A stretch of DNA of 64,000 bases from the NCBI GenBank assembly GCA_964625775.1, contig CAZVEH010000004.1:3746-67745 (forward strand). The letters run 5' to 3'. The notes beneath the pieces are model-generated. The model ran no database searches. It worked only from the letters and a program-made list of their open reading frames with translations, and was not told the DNA's origin. Positions 8,815 through 16,322 of this stretch are shown one piece after another (positions within the stretch are counted from its first letter, which is position 1; every line of letters begins with the position of its first letter). The DNA is from GCA-2786165 sp964625775 (GTDB lineage Bacteria > Pseudomonadota > Gammaproteobacteria > Legionellales > Legionellaceae). The position numbers were made by a program, and so were the translations under genes.

Positions 8815-10106
8815 TCGCAACCTCCAAACTCAGGATGTTTGAACAACAAACAGCTATTCGATCCCCCAAAGCCAAACGAATTGGACAAGACAACACCTAA
8901 TGAACGTTCACGAGGACCTTCCACAACATAATCCAAGTCACATTCGGGATCAGGATGGGTCAAATTGGCCGTCATAGGAATTTTCTTATGGTGAATCGAT
9001 AAGACAGAAAACACAGCTTCTAATGCACCCGCAGCCGCAATCAAATGTCCTGTTTGACTCTTGGTAGAACTCACCGGGATATCATAAGCACGATCACCGA
9101 AGACTGCTTTAATAGCATTGGTTTCGCTCAAATCATTCATTTTGGTAGAGGTACCATGTGCATTGATGTAATCAACATCATCAGGGGACAATCCTGCATC
9201 TTGTAAGGCTTTTTCAATGGCTTGAATCGCGCCCGTACCATCCGGCGGAGAATCCGTGATTCGATATGAGCTTAAGGTATTGCCCTCACCCGCCAATTCG
9301 GCGTAAATTCTTGCGCCACGTGCTTTAGCACGCGACCACTCTTCCAAAACCAAAAATGCGGCACCTTCACCAAGCACAAACCCGTGACGTGTGCCATCAA
9401 AGGGTCGGCTGGCTGTCGTGGGCGTCTCATTGTCTGTGGCCAGTGCGCCTAATAAACAAAAACTCGATAACCCCAAAGGGTTAATCATCGAATCAAATCC
9501 GCCAGCCAACATATAGTCTGCGTCGCCACGCTGAATCACGCGCATGGCCAATCCCAGTGCTTGTCCCCCGGAAGCGCATGCGGTATGAACTGCACTGGCA
9601 TATCCTTTGAGCCCAAATTGTTGGATCAATAGGGACAACCCTGTATTCGACGTTGCTTTGGCAAAATCGCCTAATTGATGGAAGTCTTGAGATTTTTCAG
9701 CCAATTTTGCCCAATCGACTTGTCCAGTCAAAGCACAGGTTTGTTGAAAACGTTCTAATGCATCGAATTCTGCAGTCATCATTCCACTACCCGTCACAAT
9801 GCCAAACCGTTCATTGATGGTGGAGTCGATGTCAATATGCGCATCGCGTATCGCTTGCAAAGCTGCATCCAAAGCAAACCAAGTAAACCGTGATGCAAAG
9901 CGATTATGTTTGGTCAATAATGCAGAATCAGGCGTAAATTGTTTGACTTCTGCGGCAATCTTAGTCGGAAAACCGCTGGCATCAAACAACTCGATGGGCG
10001 CAACACCTGATTGACGTGCCATCAAGTTATTCCAGGTAGAAGATACGTCGGCTCCCAAAGGAGAAACTATCCCAATACCGGTGATCGCTACTCGTCGTTC
10101 TGTCAT
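8811..10106 (-). CDS. Beta-ketoacyl-ACP synthase II (FabF1XL-like)
   Basis: A 431-aa condensing enzyme that elongates acyl-ACP with malonyl-ACP. The full catalytic set is visible: C177 in HTACASGGQAL, H317 in INAHGTSTKMND, K349 and H354 in KSQTGHLIAAAG. The start is placed at 10106 because the ATGA there overlaps the stop of the dehydratase gene; the frame stays open to 10151. Its tight coupling with a Cys-less ketosynthase and an unusual ACP points to a dedicated pathway, not housekeeping fatty acid synthesis. Housekeeping fabF would usually sit with fabD, fabG and acpP. Confidence 0.92.
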   Translation of the reverse strand: MTERRVAITGIGIVSPLGADVSSTWNNLMARQSGVAPIELFDASGFPTKIAAEVKQFTPDSALLTKHNRFASRFTWFALDAALQAIRDAHIDIDSTINERFGIVTGSGMMTAEFDALERFQQTCALTGQVDWAKLAEKSQDFHQLGDFAKATSNTGLSLLIQQFGLKGYASAVHTACASGGQALGLAMRVIQRGDADYMLAGGFDSMINPLGLSSFCLLGALATDNETPTTASRPFDGTRHGFVLGEGAAFLVLEEWSRAKARGARIYAELAGEGNTLSSYRITDSPPDGTGAIQAIEKALQDAGLSPDDVDYINAHGTSTKMNDLSETNAIKAVFGDRAYDIPVSSTKSQTGHLIAAAGALEAVFSVLSIHHKKIPMTANLTHPDPECDLDYVVEGPRERSLGVVLSNSFGFGGSNSCLLFKHPEFGGCE

Positions 10107-10996
10107 GCGTGTACACTCCCCGATGCAACCAAAACAATCTCCAACACGCAAATGCGTTTGCCCGCTACTTCCGATCGAAACTGCAAAATCATTTCGTCGG
10201 TATCTTGCTGCTTAACCGTCATCATGCAATGAACCTCATCCCCTGGATAGACAAAATCACTCATTTTTATTCTACGTAAAACATGCACACGATAGATATC
10301 TTGCAATCCAGCGTAGTTTAAAAATTCTTTTGCCAAATTCATTTTGCACTCTAATAATACCGTCAGGGGCAATACCGGCTTATGCGGGAAATGGTCAGGA
10401 AAATAGGGTGCGGCACGCGTAATAAGTTTGACGGCACCCAGGCGTACACCTGGTTCATTCACCGTATAATAATCAAACCGTAAAGCGAGCGGGGTTTTGA
10501 CCAACTCGCTAGGTAACACTGCCGGTTGCTTTGCGGGTAAAGGCCACTCTCCCGGGCGATTAATTTCTGCAAATTGTCGACGTACCGTTTGGACATCAAT
10601 GAATTCTTCCATAGGAAGCATAGGACCCAACGCACCGTCTAAACTAAACACCAGTTCAGAGTTTACGCGCACTTCCCCATGATATTCGACTGCTCGGTCA
10701 TCTAGGGCATCAATCCAAGACTCTAACTCCAATGTATCGCCCACATAGGCAGGGCGATGCAATTTGGCAGAAGCGACTATGCCAGCAACAGGACGTTGAG
10801 TGAATTCATTCTGAGCCATCACCGCCCAAGCAGTCAGTTGCCCCAGTGTCTCGCCAATGATGGCGGGCATAAAACACAGGCGCCCCCTTTCGTCCGGGCA
10901 AAGATACGCATCATCTCTTGTGATATGTTTCATGCCTCTTATCGACGACGCAGGCGATGATAACTGTAAAATTCTATCAACGAATAAAAAGCGCAT
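10103..10996 (-). CDS. Double hot-dog 3-hydroxyacyl-ACP dehydratase (FabZ-like tandem)
   Basis: A 297-aa protein with two FabA/FabZ-type hot-dog folds. The N half begins FLFVDRIL, as FabZ does, and carries E49 in MPAIIGETLGQL, but its HFPxxP motif has degenerated. The C half has DHFPHKPVLPLTVLLE with H202 and E216. Standard FabZ is about 150 aa with one fold, so this is a fused pseudo-dimer. It should dehydrate beta-hydroxyacyl chains on the neighbouring ACP. The start overlaps the ACP stop (TAATG) and the end overlaps the ketosynthase start (ATGA). It stands where fabZXL stands in rhizobial acpXL clusters. Confidence 0.85.
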   Translation of the reverse strand: MRFLFVDRILQLSSPASSIRGMKHITRDDAYLCPDERGRLCFMPAIIGETLGQLTAWAVMAQNEFTQRPVAGIVASAKLHRPAYVGDTLELESWIDALDDRAVEYHGEVRVNSELVFSLDGALGPMLPMEEFIDVQTVRRQFAEINRPGEWPLPAKQPAVLPSELVKTPLALRFDYYTVNEPGVRLGAVKLITRAAPYFPDHFPHKPVLPLTVLLECKMNLAKEFLNYAGLQDIYRVHVLRRIKMSDFVYPGDEVHCMMTVKQQDTDEMILQFRSEVAGKRICVLEIVLVASGSVHA

Positions 10997-11412
10997 TAGT
11001 CTGTCAAAGTGCAGGCAGAAGCTTGCTCAGTTTTCGCAGCCACGATCAATTTGCAAAACGTCTCAACGGTAAACAGCGCAGGAATTTCATTCAGCTTCAT
11101 ATTGGATTTAAAATACTCAGCGGGCACTTCGCAGAGATAGTTTTTTAAGGCATCCATCCCCGCAGTTGTCAATACACCACCTTGCTCAAACTCAGCTTCA
11201 CTCAAATCGCCACGCGCATTTTTTTCCAATTGACCACGAGGTATTTTGATCGCAAATTCTTTTTCTAACTGAAACACCAAATCCAGGAAGTCAATAGACT
11301 CTGCACCCAAATCAGCAATCAAACGACTGGTTAACGACACATCTTCTTCATCTAAAACCAAAACATCTGCAATAATCGTCTTAACTTTAGGGTATACACT
11401 GTCTATATTCAT
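10996..11412 (-). CDS. Long acyl carrier protein with C-terminal extension (AcpXL-like)
   Basis: A 138-aa ACP, against about 80-90 aa for AcpP or AcpXL. The phosphopantetheine serine is S39 in LGAESIDFLDLVF; the residue before it is Glu instead of the usual Asp. The extra length is an insertion at about residues 65-110 (EQGGVLTTAGMDALKNYL and SNMKLNEIPALFTVETF) between helices II and III. The start is the ATG at 11412, with AAGGA 6 bases upstream; an in-frame TTG six bases earlier abuts the SD. It is the first gene of the operon, so all downstream chemistry is probably carried on this protein. Confidence 0.9.
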   Translation of the reverse strand: MNIDSVYPKVKTIIADVLVLDEEDVSLTSRLIADLGAESIDFLDLVFQLEKEFAIKIPRGQLEKNARGDLSEAEFEQGGVLTTAGMDALKNYLCEVPAEYFKSNMKLNEIPALFTVETFCKLIVAAKTEQASACTLTD

Positions 11413-11534
11413 GATCAATCCTTAGCACTTTAAAATAATTTGGATGATTCTAACACATCATTCTAAGGCGCTCAATTTTGGATTGTGTCAGTCAGAGCAA
11501 AATATCCAATTGTCTGTGGCCACATCTCCTCAGG

Positions 11535-12416
11535 CTAAAGGGCTAAAGCGCTTGCCATCGCCTCAGGTTGCTCTTGTTGCCGCCCACGTACAGGTTGCTG
11601 AGAGTGAAACAGGGAAGCACCCATAGTGAGACCTGGTCTACATATACGATACGCTGCAATAGCGGCTAAAATAGCAAGTCCAACCAAAAGAGCCGGGACC
11701 GCCTGAGTCGCAATCAATACTGCAAGCTGAGCTTTATAACAAAACAAGCCATAACCGATAATGCAAGTTCCGGCTGCCAGCACTGTTGTTACCAGTACTT
11801 TACGGGAAGCAGATGATCTCCTAGGCTGCGTAGCACCTGTGAATCTTTCTTGCACCAAAAGCGAATATTCTTCTTTGATTGCATTTTCTTCAAGCATAGC
11901 GATTAACCCTTCAATTCCCTGCCCATTTTTTGAAGACACCTCATGGTAGAACATATTGTATCTTTGAACAAAGTCATCAATGGTGGCCTTGGAGACCCTT
12001 GCGCTTTCGCCAATCCAGTCGCACTGGGTTCCTACCAATATCAAACACGGTTTACGTTTGCAATTTGCAAATTGTTTAATTTCTTCCATATATTTTGACG
12101 CAATGTGCTCAAATGAAGACTCATTGTTCACATCAAATACCAAGACAATTTGTTCTGCACCCCTATAATAACTGGAGATAAGTGTACGAAAGCGATCACA
12201 TCCTGACGGATCCCATAGAGTCAACTTTATGTTTACACCCTTTGAGCGAGTTTTTTTTACTGAAAAATCAACGCCCACAGTCTTCTCATAAAGACTCTTC
12301 ATAGGCTGTTTTGGGTTTAATATTTTTTGAACTAAACAAGATTTTCCTACTGCTTCATCACCCACAATCGTCACTTTGCAGACACGAATCGGTTCATTTG
12401 CATTGTTTGGTAACAT
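11535..12416 (-). CDS. Rab/Ras-like small GTPase with C-terminal membrane anchor
   Basis: A 293-aa eukaryote-like small GTPase, candidate type IV-secreted effector. G1 is GDEAVGKS (19-26), the switch I Thr lies in TVGVDF, G3 is WDPSGCDRF (68-76), YYRGA follows, G4 is TQCD (130-133) and G5 is SSK (161-163). The catalytic Gln after DxxG is replaced by C73, and the NKxD Asn is replaced by Thr, so GTP hydrolysis and affinity may be altered. In place of a prenylated tail, two hydrophobic helices at about 207-228 and 231-258 form a hairpin-like anchor. The closest overall look is Rab. Host origin by transfer is inferred. Confidence 0.88.
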   Translation of the reverse strand: MLPNNANEPIRVCKVTIVGDEAVGKSCLVQKILNPKQPMKSLYEKTVGVDFSVKKTRSKGVNIKLTLWDPSGCDRFRTLISSYYRGAEQIVLVFDVNNESSFEHIASKYMEEIKQFANCKRKPCLILVGTQCDWIGESARVSKATIDDFVQRYNMFYHEVSSKNGQGIEGLIAMLEENAIKEEYSLLVQERFTGATQPRRSSASRKVLVTTVLAAGTCIIGYGLFCYKAQLAVLIATQAVPALLVGLAILAAIAAYRICRPGLTMGASLFHSQQPVRGRQQEQPEAMASALAL

Positions 12417-12597
12417 AAAGTTCCTTTTGATATGGTGTTTTTTTTTGCATTATAATAAATATATGGATACTTTGGAACAAAAATATCGACAATAGCGCGC
12501 GTGCAGCACCGCGAGTTCGAAGTAAGGTCCATGAGACGTGTCAATGAACCCAATGATCGAGTTCATAACGAAACTTAGCGAAGGAGTCAGTCCTGAT

Positions 12598-13407
12598 TTA
12601 GCGCTTATGATGAGGCCCGTCCGAATCAATAGACTCATGACTCGTAGCAGCACTTTCATCATCCGAATCACCCTTCGAATGAAATGCATTTATTTCGGAA
12701 AATTCTTGTGCTGCAATGTCATATAGAACATGCTTTTCATCCTGACTGAATTTCGTCAATATATCATGGCTCATATCTGGTGTGATTTTAGACAAGGCAC
12801 CAGGACACTGCGCCTTGACCTTAGAAATGATAAAGTTTGATTTTTCAGTACGCTTTGTCTCTGGCAGTCTATGTGCTTGAACATAGCTTAAAAGCGCAAA
12901 GACCAGTTGATTACCCTCTTCAATTCTGGCTGCTTGCTCTTGCATCCTTTCCACCTCCTCTGCACCAAAATGAGAGTGTGGTTCTCCGTCAGAAATTGGT
13001 TTTTTAGGAGAGTTTTGCTCAGAACTCCAGTCTTCTTCAATGTCCTCCCAAGAATACTCAGTGACTTCGGATACGTCAGAGCTTTTACTCGACTGTACCT
13101 TGTGTCTATTTTTATAACTTACATCTTGAAATTCGGCTACTAACTTAATCAGCGCTTTATGGGCTAGAAAGACATTTTGTAATTGCTCTTTGACATCGAT
13201 GGAATAATCAGACAATGCCGGTGAAGAAATCGTTTCTTCATCAGGTAATTCTCGATATTTATTAGCAATTTTATCTAGAAAATCAGGGGCAATTTCTAGA
13301 ACGTCTTTCTTTATTTTTTCATATATCGCATAATTCCCGCCAGTGTGGAGATAATTGGCGAGCAAAAGAATATCTCTATCATCTTTGTTTTCTCTGACAA
13401 AGCGCAT
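12598..13407 (-). CDS. Acidic protein of unknown function
   Basis: Not recognised. A 269-aa soluble, Asp/Glu/Ser-rich protein without signal peptide or membrane segment. The N-terminal 60 residues look helical (LLANYLHTGGNYAIYEKIKK). A middle segment around 105-165 is charged low complexity, and a helical stretch around residue 175 (AEEVERMQEQAARIEEG) could form a short coiled coil. The C-terminus is acidic and Ser/His-rich. It sits alone between the Rab-like GTPase and a repeat-rich gap. A role as a secreted effector is possible from context only. Confidence 0.55.
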   Translation of the reverse strand: MRFVRENKDDRDILLLANYLHTGGNYAIYEKIKKDVLEIAPDFLDKIANKYRELPDEETISSPALSDYSIDVKEQLQNVFLAHKALIKLVAEFQDVSYKNRHKVQSSKSSDVSEVTEYSWEDIEEDWSSEQNSPKKPISDGEPHSHFGAEEVERMQEQAARIEEGNQLVFALLSYVQAHRLPETKRTEKSNFIISKVKAQCPGALSKITPDMSHDILTKFSQDEKHVLYDIAAQEFSEINAFHSKGDSDDESAATSHESIDSDGPHHKR

Positions 13408-13493
13408 AAAATGTCCTTTTAATAGACTATATGATATATATTAGTCCATAAATAAAAAACAACAAGTTGATATAAATCGTATCTCGCCCAGCA

Positions 13494-13537
13494 CGTCATC
13501 CTGAAAGCGGCGCAACTGCTTGAAGGATTCTGAATGC
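13494..13537. repeat. Fragment of a dispersed palindromic repeat
   Basis: CGTCATCCTGAAAGCGGCG followed by GAAGGATTCTGAATGCGGC has the character of the CGTCATCCTGAGCGxAGCGAAGGAT class of dispersed repeats. A related stretch occurs at 29171-29197. The rest of the 468-bp gap holds the next two features and no credible gene. Confidence 0.45.
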
Positions 13538-13669
13538 GGCAACTCCTTAAATTTTTTAAAAAGTCTTGAAAATTATTTGCTTATGATCAAATACAGGCAT
13601 CCGAGACTACGAAACACCCATAACGGGTTTTGGTGACTAGAGGGGCATGATTTTCAAAGAAATCATCTA

Positions 13670-13686
13670 CTCGACTTTATGAAAAA
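13670..13686 (+). repeat. Terminal-repeat fragment shared with the 480-bp MITE
   Basis: CTCGACTTTATGAAAAA is identical to the outer 17 bases of the inverted repeats that bound the element at 51018-51497. No partner arm or body is seen here, so it is a solo end or a decayed copy. Confidence 0.5.
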
Positions 13687-13701
13687 AGAAGACGGTGCAC
13701 A

Positions 13702-13749
13702 TTAAGTGGTGTCCCCAATCAATGGCTTTAAATTGAGGACACCACTTAA
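13702..13749. repeat. Perfect 13-bp inverted repeat, stem-loop
   Basis: TTAAGTGGTGTCC at 13702-13714 is exactly complementary to GGACACCACTTAA at 13737-13749, with an inner CAAT/ATTG pairing. There is no T run on either side, so it is less likely a terminator than a very short palindromic element or the joined ends of a deleted transposon. Confidence 0.6.
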
Positions 13750-13875
13750 TAAATTTCCTTTATTAAAATGACTCCACATCAAAAGACCTGATTCCTACGC
13801 TTAGTTTTAACAAATATGTTAAAGTTATAATGCAAAATGGATTTTAAACAACACTAATACAATAAGGGGTGTAAA

Positions 13876-14232
13876 ATGAAAAAAACATTAGTCACATTGT
13901 GTTTAACTATGGGCATTTTGGGCGCTCATAGCGCTATGGCATGCACAAATGGCCAACAAGGCATAGGTTATACGAACGCTTCTCCTGAAACTGCTAGCAT
14001 AACAATCACTGATACAAATACCTCGCAAAAAATTTATTCAAATGTGACTGTCAATGGAACTAACGCATATTATGAATTTTGCTGGACCAGTACTTCGGAT
14101 AATTATAAGATCACGCAAACTATTTCAAATAGTTCTTCGTATATTACGTTTACTTCTCAGAGCTTTGTAAACAGCGATTACTTTATTAATGTTACTTCTA
14201 ATCAACCTAGCCCAGCTTGGACCACTATGTAA
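13876..14232 (+). CDS. Small secreted protein of unknown function
   Basis: A 118-aa protein with a clear Sec signal peptide (MKKTLVTLCLTMGILGAHSAMA, cleavage after residue 22) and AAGGGG seven bases before the ATG. The mature part is about 96 residues, Ser/Thr/Asn-rich and beta-strand-like, with two cysteines (C23 and C69) able to form one disulfide. The pattern looks like a small periplasmic or surface beta-sandwich, but no family is recognised. It is monocistronic and convergent with xseA. Confidence 0.75.
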   Translation: MKKTLVTLCLTMGILGAHSAMACTNGQQGIGYTNASPETASITITDTNTSQKIYSNVTVNGTNAYYEFCWTSTSDNYKITQTISNSSSYITFTSQSFVNSDYFINVTSNQPSPAWTTM

Positions 14233-14244
14233 ACGCTCTTTCTC

Positions 14245-14281
14245 TTTTTCGCTTAAGTTGGCATTCATCTTAAGCGAAAAA
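14245..14281. terminator. Stem-loop between convergent genes
   Basis: TTTTTCGCTTAAG at 14245-14257 pairs with CTTAAGCGAAAAA at 14269-14281 around an 11-base loop. It lies between the 3' ends of the secreted-protein gene and xseA. It can act as a bidirectional terminator because the A/T runs flank the GC-containing stem on both strands. Confidence 0.6.
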
Positions 14282-14302
14282 CCAAGCGCTTGTCATTTGT
14301 AG

Positions 14303-15475
14303 CTATTCTAAAACTTCACACAACAACTGTCCCTGTGCCAACCGCACTACGATATGTGACCCAACCGTCACGTCTCCTGCGCTTTTCAACAAACGCTGCT
14401 GGTAAGTAGCCACAGCATACCCACGCTCCAAGGTAGCCAAAGGGCTAACGGCATGCAAGCGGCCCATCAAAGCATGTAAGCGTTGTACACGTGATTGGTA
14501 TAATCGTGCCATATGCTGCTGTAGTTGATATTCACGGTGATCCAATGCTTGCCAGTATGCTGCAATCATCTGGCGTGGTGAGGTGAGTTGCGTCCATTGA
14601 TGTTTTAATACCAGCGTTTGATGAGCCACGATGCGACGCATCGCTCGAATCAAACGGGCTTCAGAGGTGATGATGGCTTGAAGGAGATCTTCTTGAACGG
14701 GACTCACCACTTCCGCAGCAGCGGTTGGAGTCGGGGCACGCAAATCGGCCACAAGATCCGCGATGGTCACATCAATTTCATGGCCAATTCCTGTGACTAA
14801 GGGAATGAGGCTTTGAGCGATGGTATGCGCTAAAGCTTCATCATTGAAAGACCACAAATCCTCTAAGCTGCCACCCCCCCTGGCCAAAATCAACACATCA
14901 CAAACCCCGTCCTGGTTGGCTTGGCGAATCGCTGTGGATAATTGTGCAGCAGCGCCTTTCCCTTGTACATCACTCGGATAAATACGGACCAATGCCAAAG
15001 GATAGCGCCGCTGCAAAGTTGTCAAAATATCACGAATCGCTGCGCCTGTGGGGGACGTGATAACGCCAATGGTTTGCGGAAAACGGGGTAATGGTTTTTT
15101 CCGCGACGCATCAAATAAACCGCTGGCAAATAATTTTTGTTTCAATACTTCAAATTGTTGGTGCAAGTCACCTAGACCTACTTCATTCAACGCTTCAATG
15201 ATCAGTTGATAATCACCACGTGCTTCATATAAGCTCAAACATCCTCGGGCCAATACTTGATGACCATTGCCCATGGTATGATGCAAACGAGTGTGGCGAT
15301 TGCGAAAAAATACGCAACGAACCTGAGCCTGGGTGTCTTTTAAAGTGAAGTACCAATGCCCTGAACTTGGTTTTGTCAGATTAGAAATTTCACCTTGTAC
15401 GGTGATCTCTCCGATACCTTGTTCTAACCAAGATTTGACGTGGCGATTCAGTTCTGCCACTGAATACACGTCCAC
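14303..15475 (-). CDS. xseA: Exodeoxyribonuclease VII large subunit
   Basis: XseA is the catalytic subunit of exonuclease VII, which degrades single-stranded DNA from both ends into short oligonucleotides. The N-terminal OB-fold is visible (GEITVQGEISNLTKPSSGHWYF, then KDTQAQVRCVFF). The XseA catalytic core follows with IGVITSPTGAAIRDI, ILARGGGSLEDLWSFNDE and PLVTGIGHEIDVTIADLVADLRAPTPTAAAE. The GTG at 15475 gives MDVYSVAELNRHVKSW, the usual family start, and avoids overlap with fabL. An ATG-initiated longer frame to 15514 is also open. The small subunit xseB is not in this window. Confidence 0.94.
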   Translation of the reverse strand: MDVYSVAELNRHVKSWLEQGIGEITVQGEISNLTKPSSGHWYFTLKDTQAQVRCVFFRNRHTRLHHTMGNGHQVLARGCLSLYEARGDYQLIIEALNEVGLGDLHQQFEVLKQKLFASGLFDASRKKPLPRFPQTIGVITSPTGAAIRDILTTLQRRYPLALVRIYPSDVQGKGAAAQLSTAIRQANQDGVCDVLILARGGGSLEDLWSFNDEALAHTIAQSLIPLVTGIGHEIDVTIADLVADLRAPTPTAAAEVVSPVQEDLLQAIITSEARLIRAMRRIVAHQTLVLKHQWTQLTSPRQMIAAYWQALDHREYQLQQHMARLYQSRVQRLHALMGRLHAVSPLATLERGYAVATYQQRLLKSAGDVTVGSHIVVRLAQGQLLCEVLE

Positions 15476-15482
15476 CTTCGTC

Positions 15483-16235
15483 TCAACCAACAACGGAATA
15501 ACCTGCATCAACAAATAACGTATGGCCTCGAATCATATCGGCTTCGGGCAAACACAGCAAATAAACCGCATTAGCCACATCTTCCGTGGACAAAGGTCGA
15601 TCTGACAAAGCATGTGCCTGGTATTCTGCTAACAAATGTTCTCTGTTGGGAAAATACTTTAACGCATCGGTATCGACGACCCCTGCGGACACTGCATTCA
15701 CCGTGACCCCCATGGGCGCTAATTCAATACTCAAAGAACGTACCAGCGCTTCTAAGGCAGCTTTGGATGCCCCTATAAAAGCATAATTCGGAATGGCGCG
15801 CTGCGCTCCTAAACTAGACAATGCAATTACCCGCCCACCGGATTTCAGCAAGGGCTGAGCCTCAGTCACCAAATGATTGAGTGCCAAAGCATTGGTTTCC
15901 ATACACCAACGCCAATGCTTGGTTGACATGTTCAAAGCAGGTTTTAATACCCCGCTTGCCGCATTGGATACCAAAATATCCAAACGATCAAAATGCATGG
16001 TAAACTGACCAAACATTTCTTTGACAGAAGCATGATCAGCCACATTAGCTTGCATCGCAATGGCTCTGCGACCCAGCGCTTGAATTTGTTTTACCAGTGA
16101 TTCGGCTTCTTCAGAACTGGAATAATAGACAATCGCGATATCAGCCCCTTCACTGGCTAATTTTAAAGCAACCGCTTTGCCAATGCCCTTTGCTCCCCCA
16201 GTGATCAGTGCAACTTTCGACGCTAATATGTGCAT
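15483..16235 (-). CDS. fabL: Enoyl-ACP reductase, FabL type (SDR family)
   Basis: A 250-aa short-chain dehydrogenase with TGGAKGIG (12-19) for NADP binding. Several blocks match FabL of Bacillus subtilis closely: SNAASGVLKPALN, YAFIGASKAALEALVRSL, NAVSAGVVDTDALKYFPNRE and ADMIRGHTLFVDAG. The catalytic pair is Y151 and K158, giving the Y-x6-K spacing of enoyl reductases, not the Y-x3-K of ordinary SDRs. It would reduce trans-2-enoyl-ACP in fatty acid elongation and is a triclosan-tolerant isozyme in other bacteria. It is cotranscribed with xseA, not with other fab genes. Confidence 0.85.
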   Translation of the reverse strand: MHILASKVALITGGAKGIGKAVALKLASEGADIAIVYYSSSEEAESLVKQIQALGRRAIAMQANVADHASVKEMFGQFTMHFDRLDILVSNAASGVLKPALNMSTKHWRWCMETNALALNHLVTEAQPLLKSGGRVIALSSLGAQRAIPNYAFIGASKAALEALVRSLSIELAPMGVTVNAVSAGVVDTDALKYFPNREHLLAEYQAHALSDRPLSTEDVANAVYLLCLPEADMIRGHTLFVDAGYSVVG

Positions 16236-16322
16236 TGTTTCATTCTCCTATTCATTGACCCTTGAGATTCGGTGACAATGTTTATACAATTCCCGCTTGT
16301 AGATTAATCCTAAGCAGATCCC

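Noticed and set aside
12450..12597. Sequence before 12598 resembling the CAGGACTTA repeat core (AACTTAGCGAAGGAGTCAGTCCTGAT)
   Set aside because: Only one partial arm and several mismatches; mentioned under the MITE finding but not annotated as a separate element.
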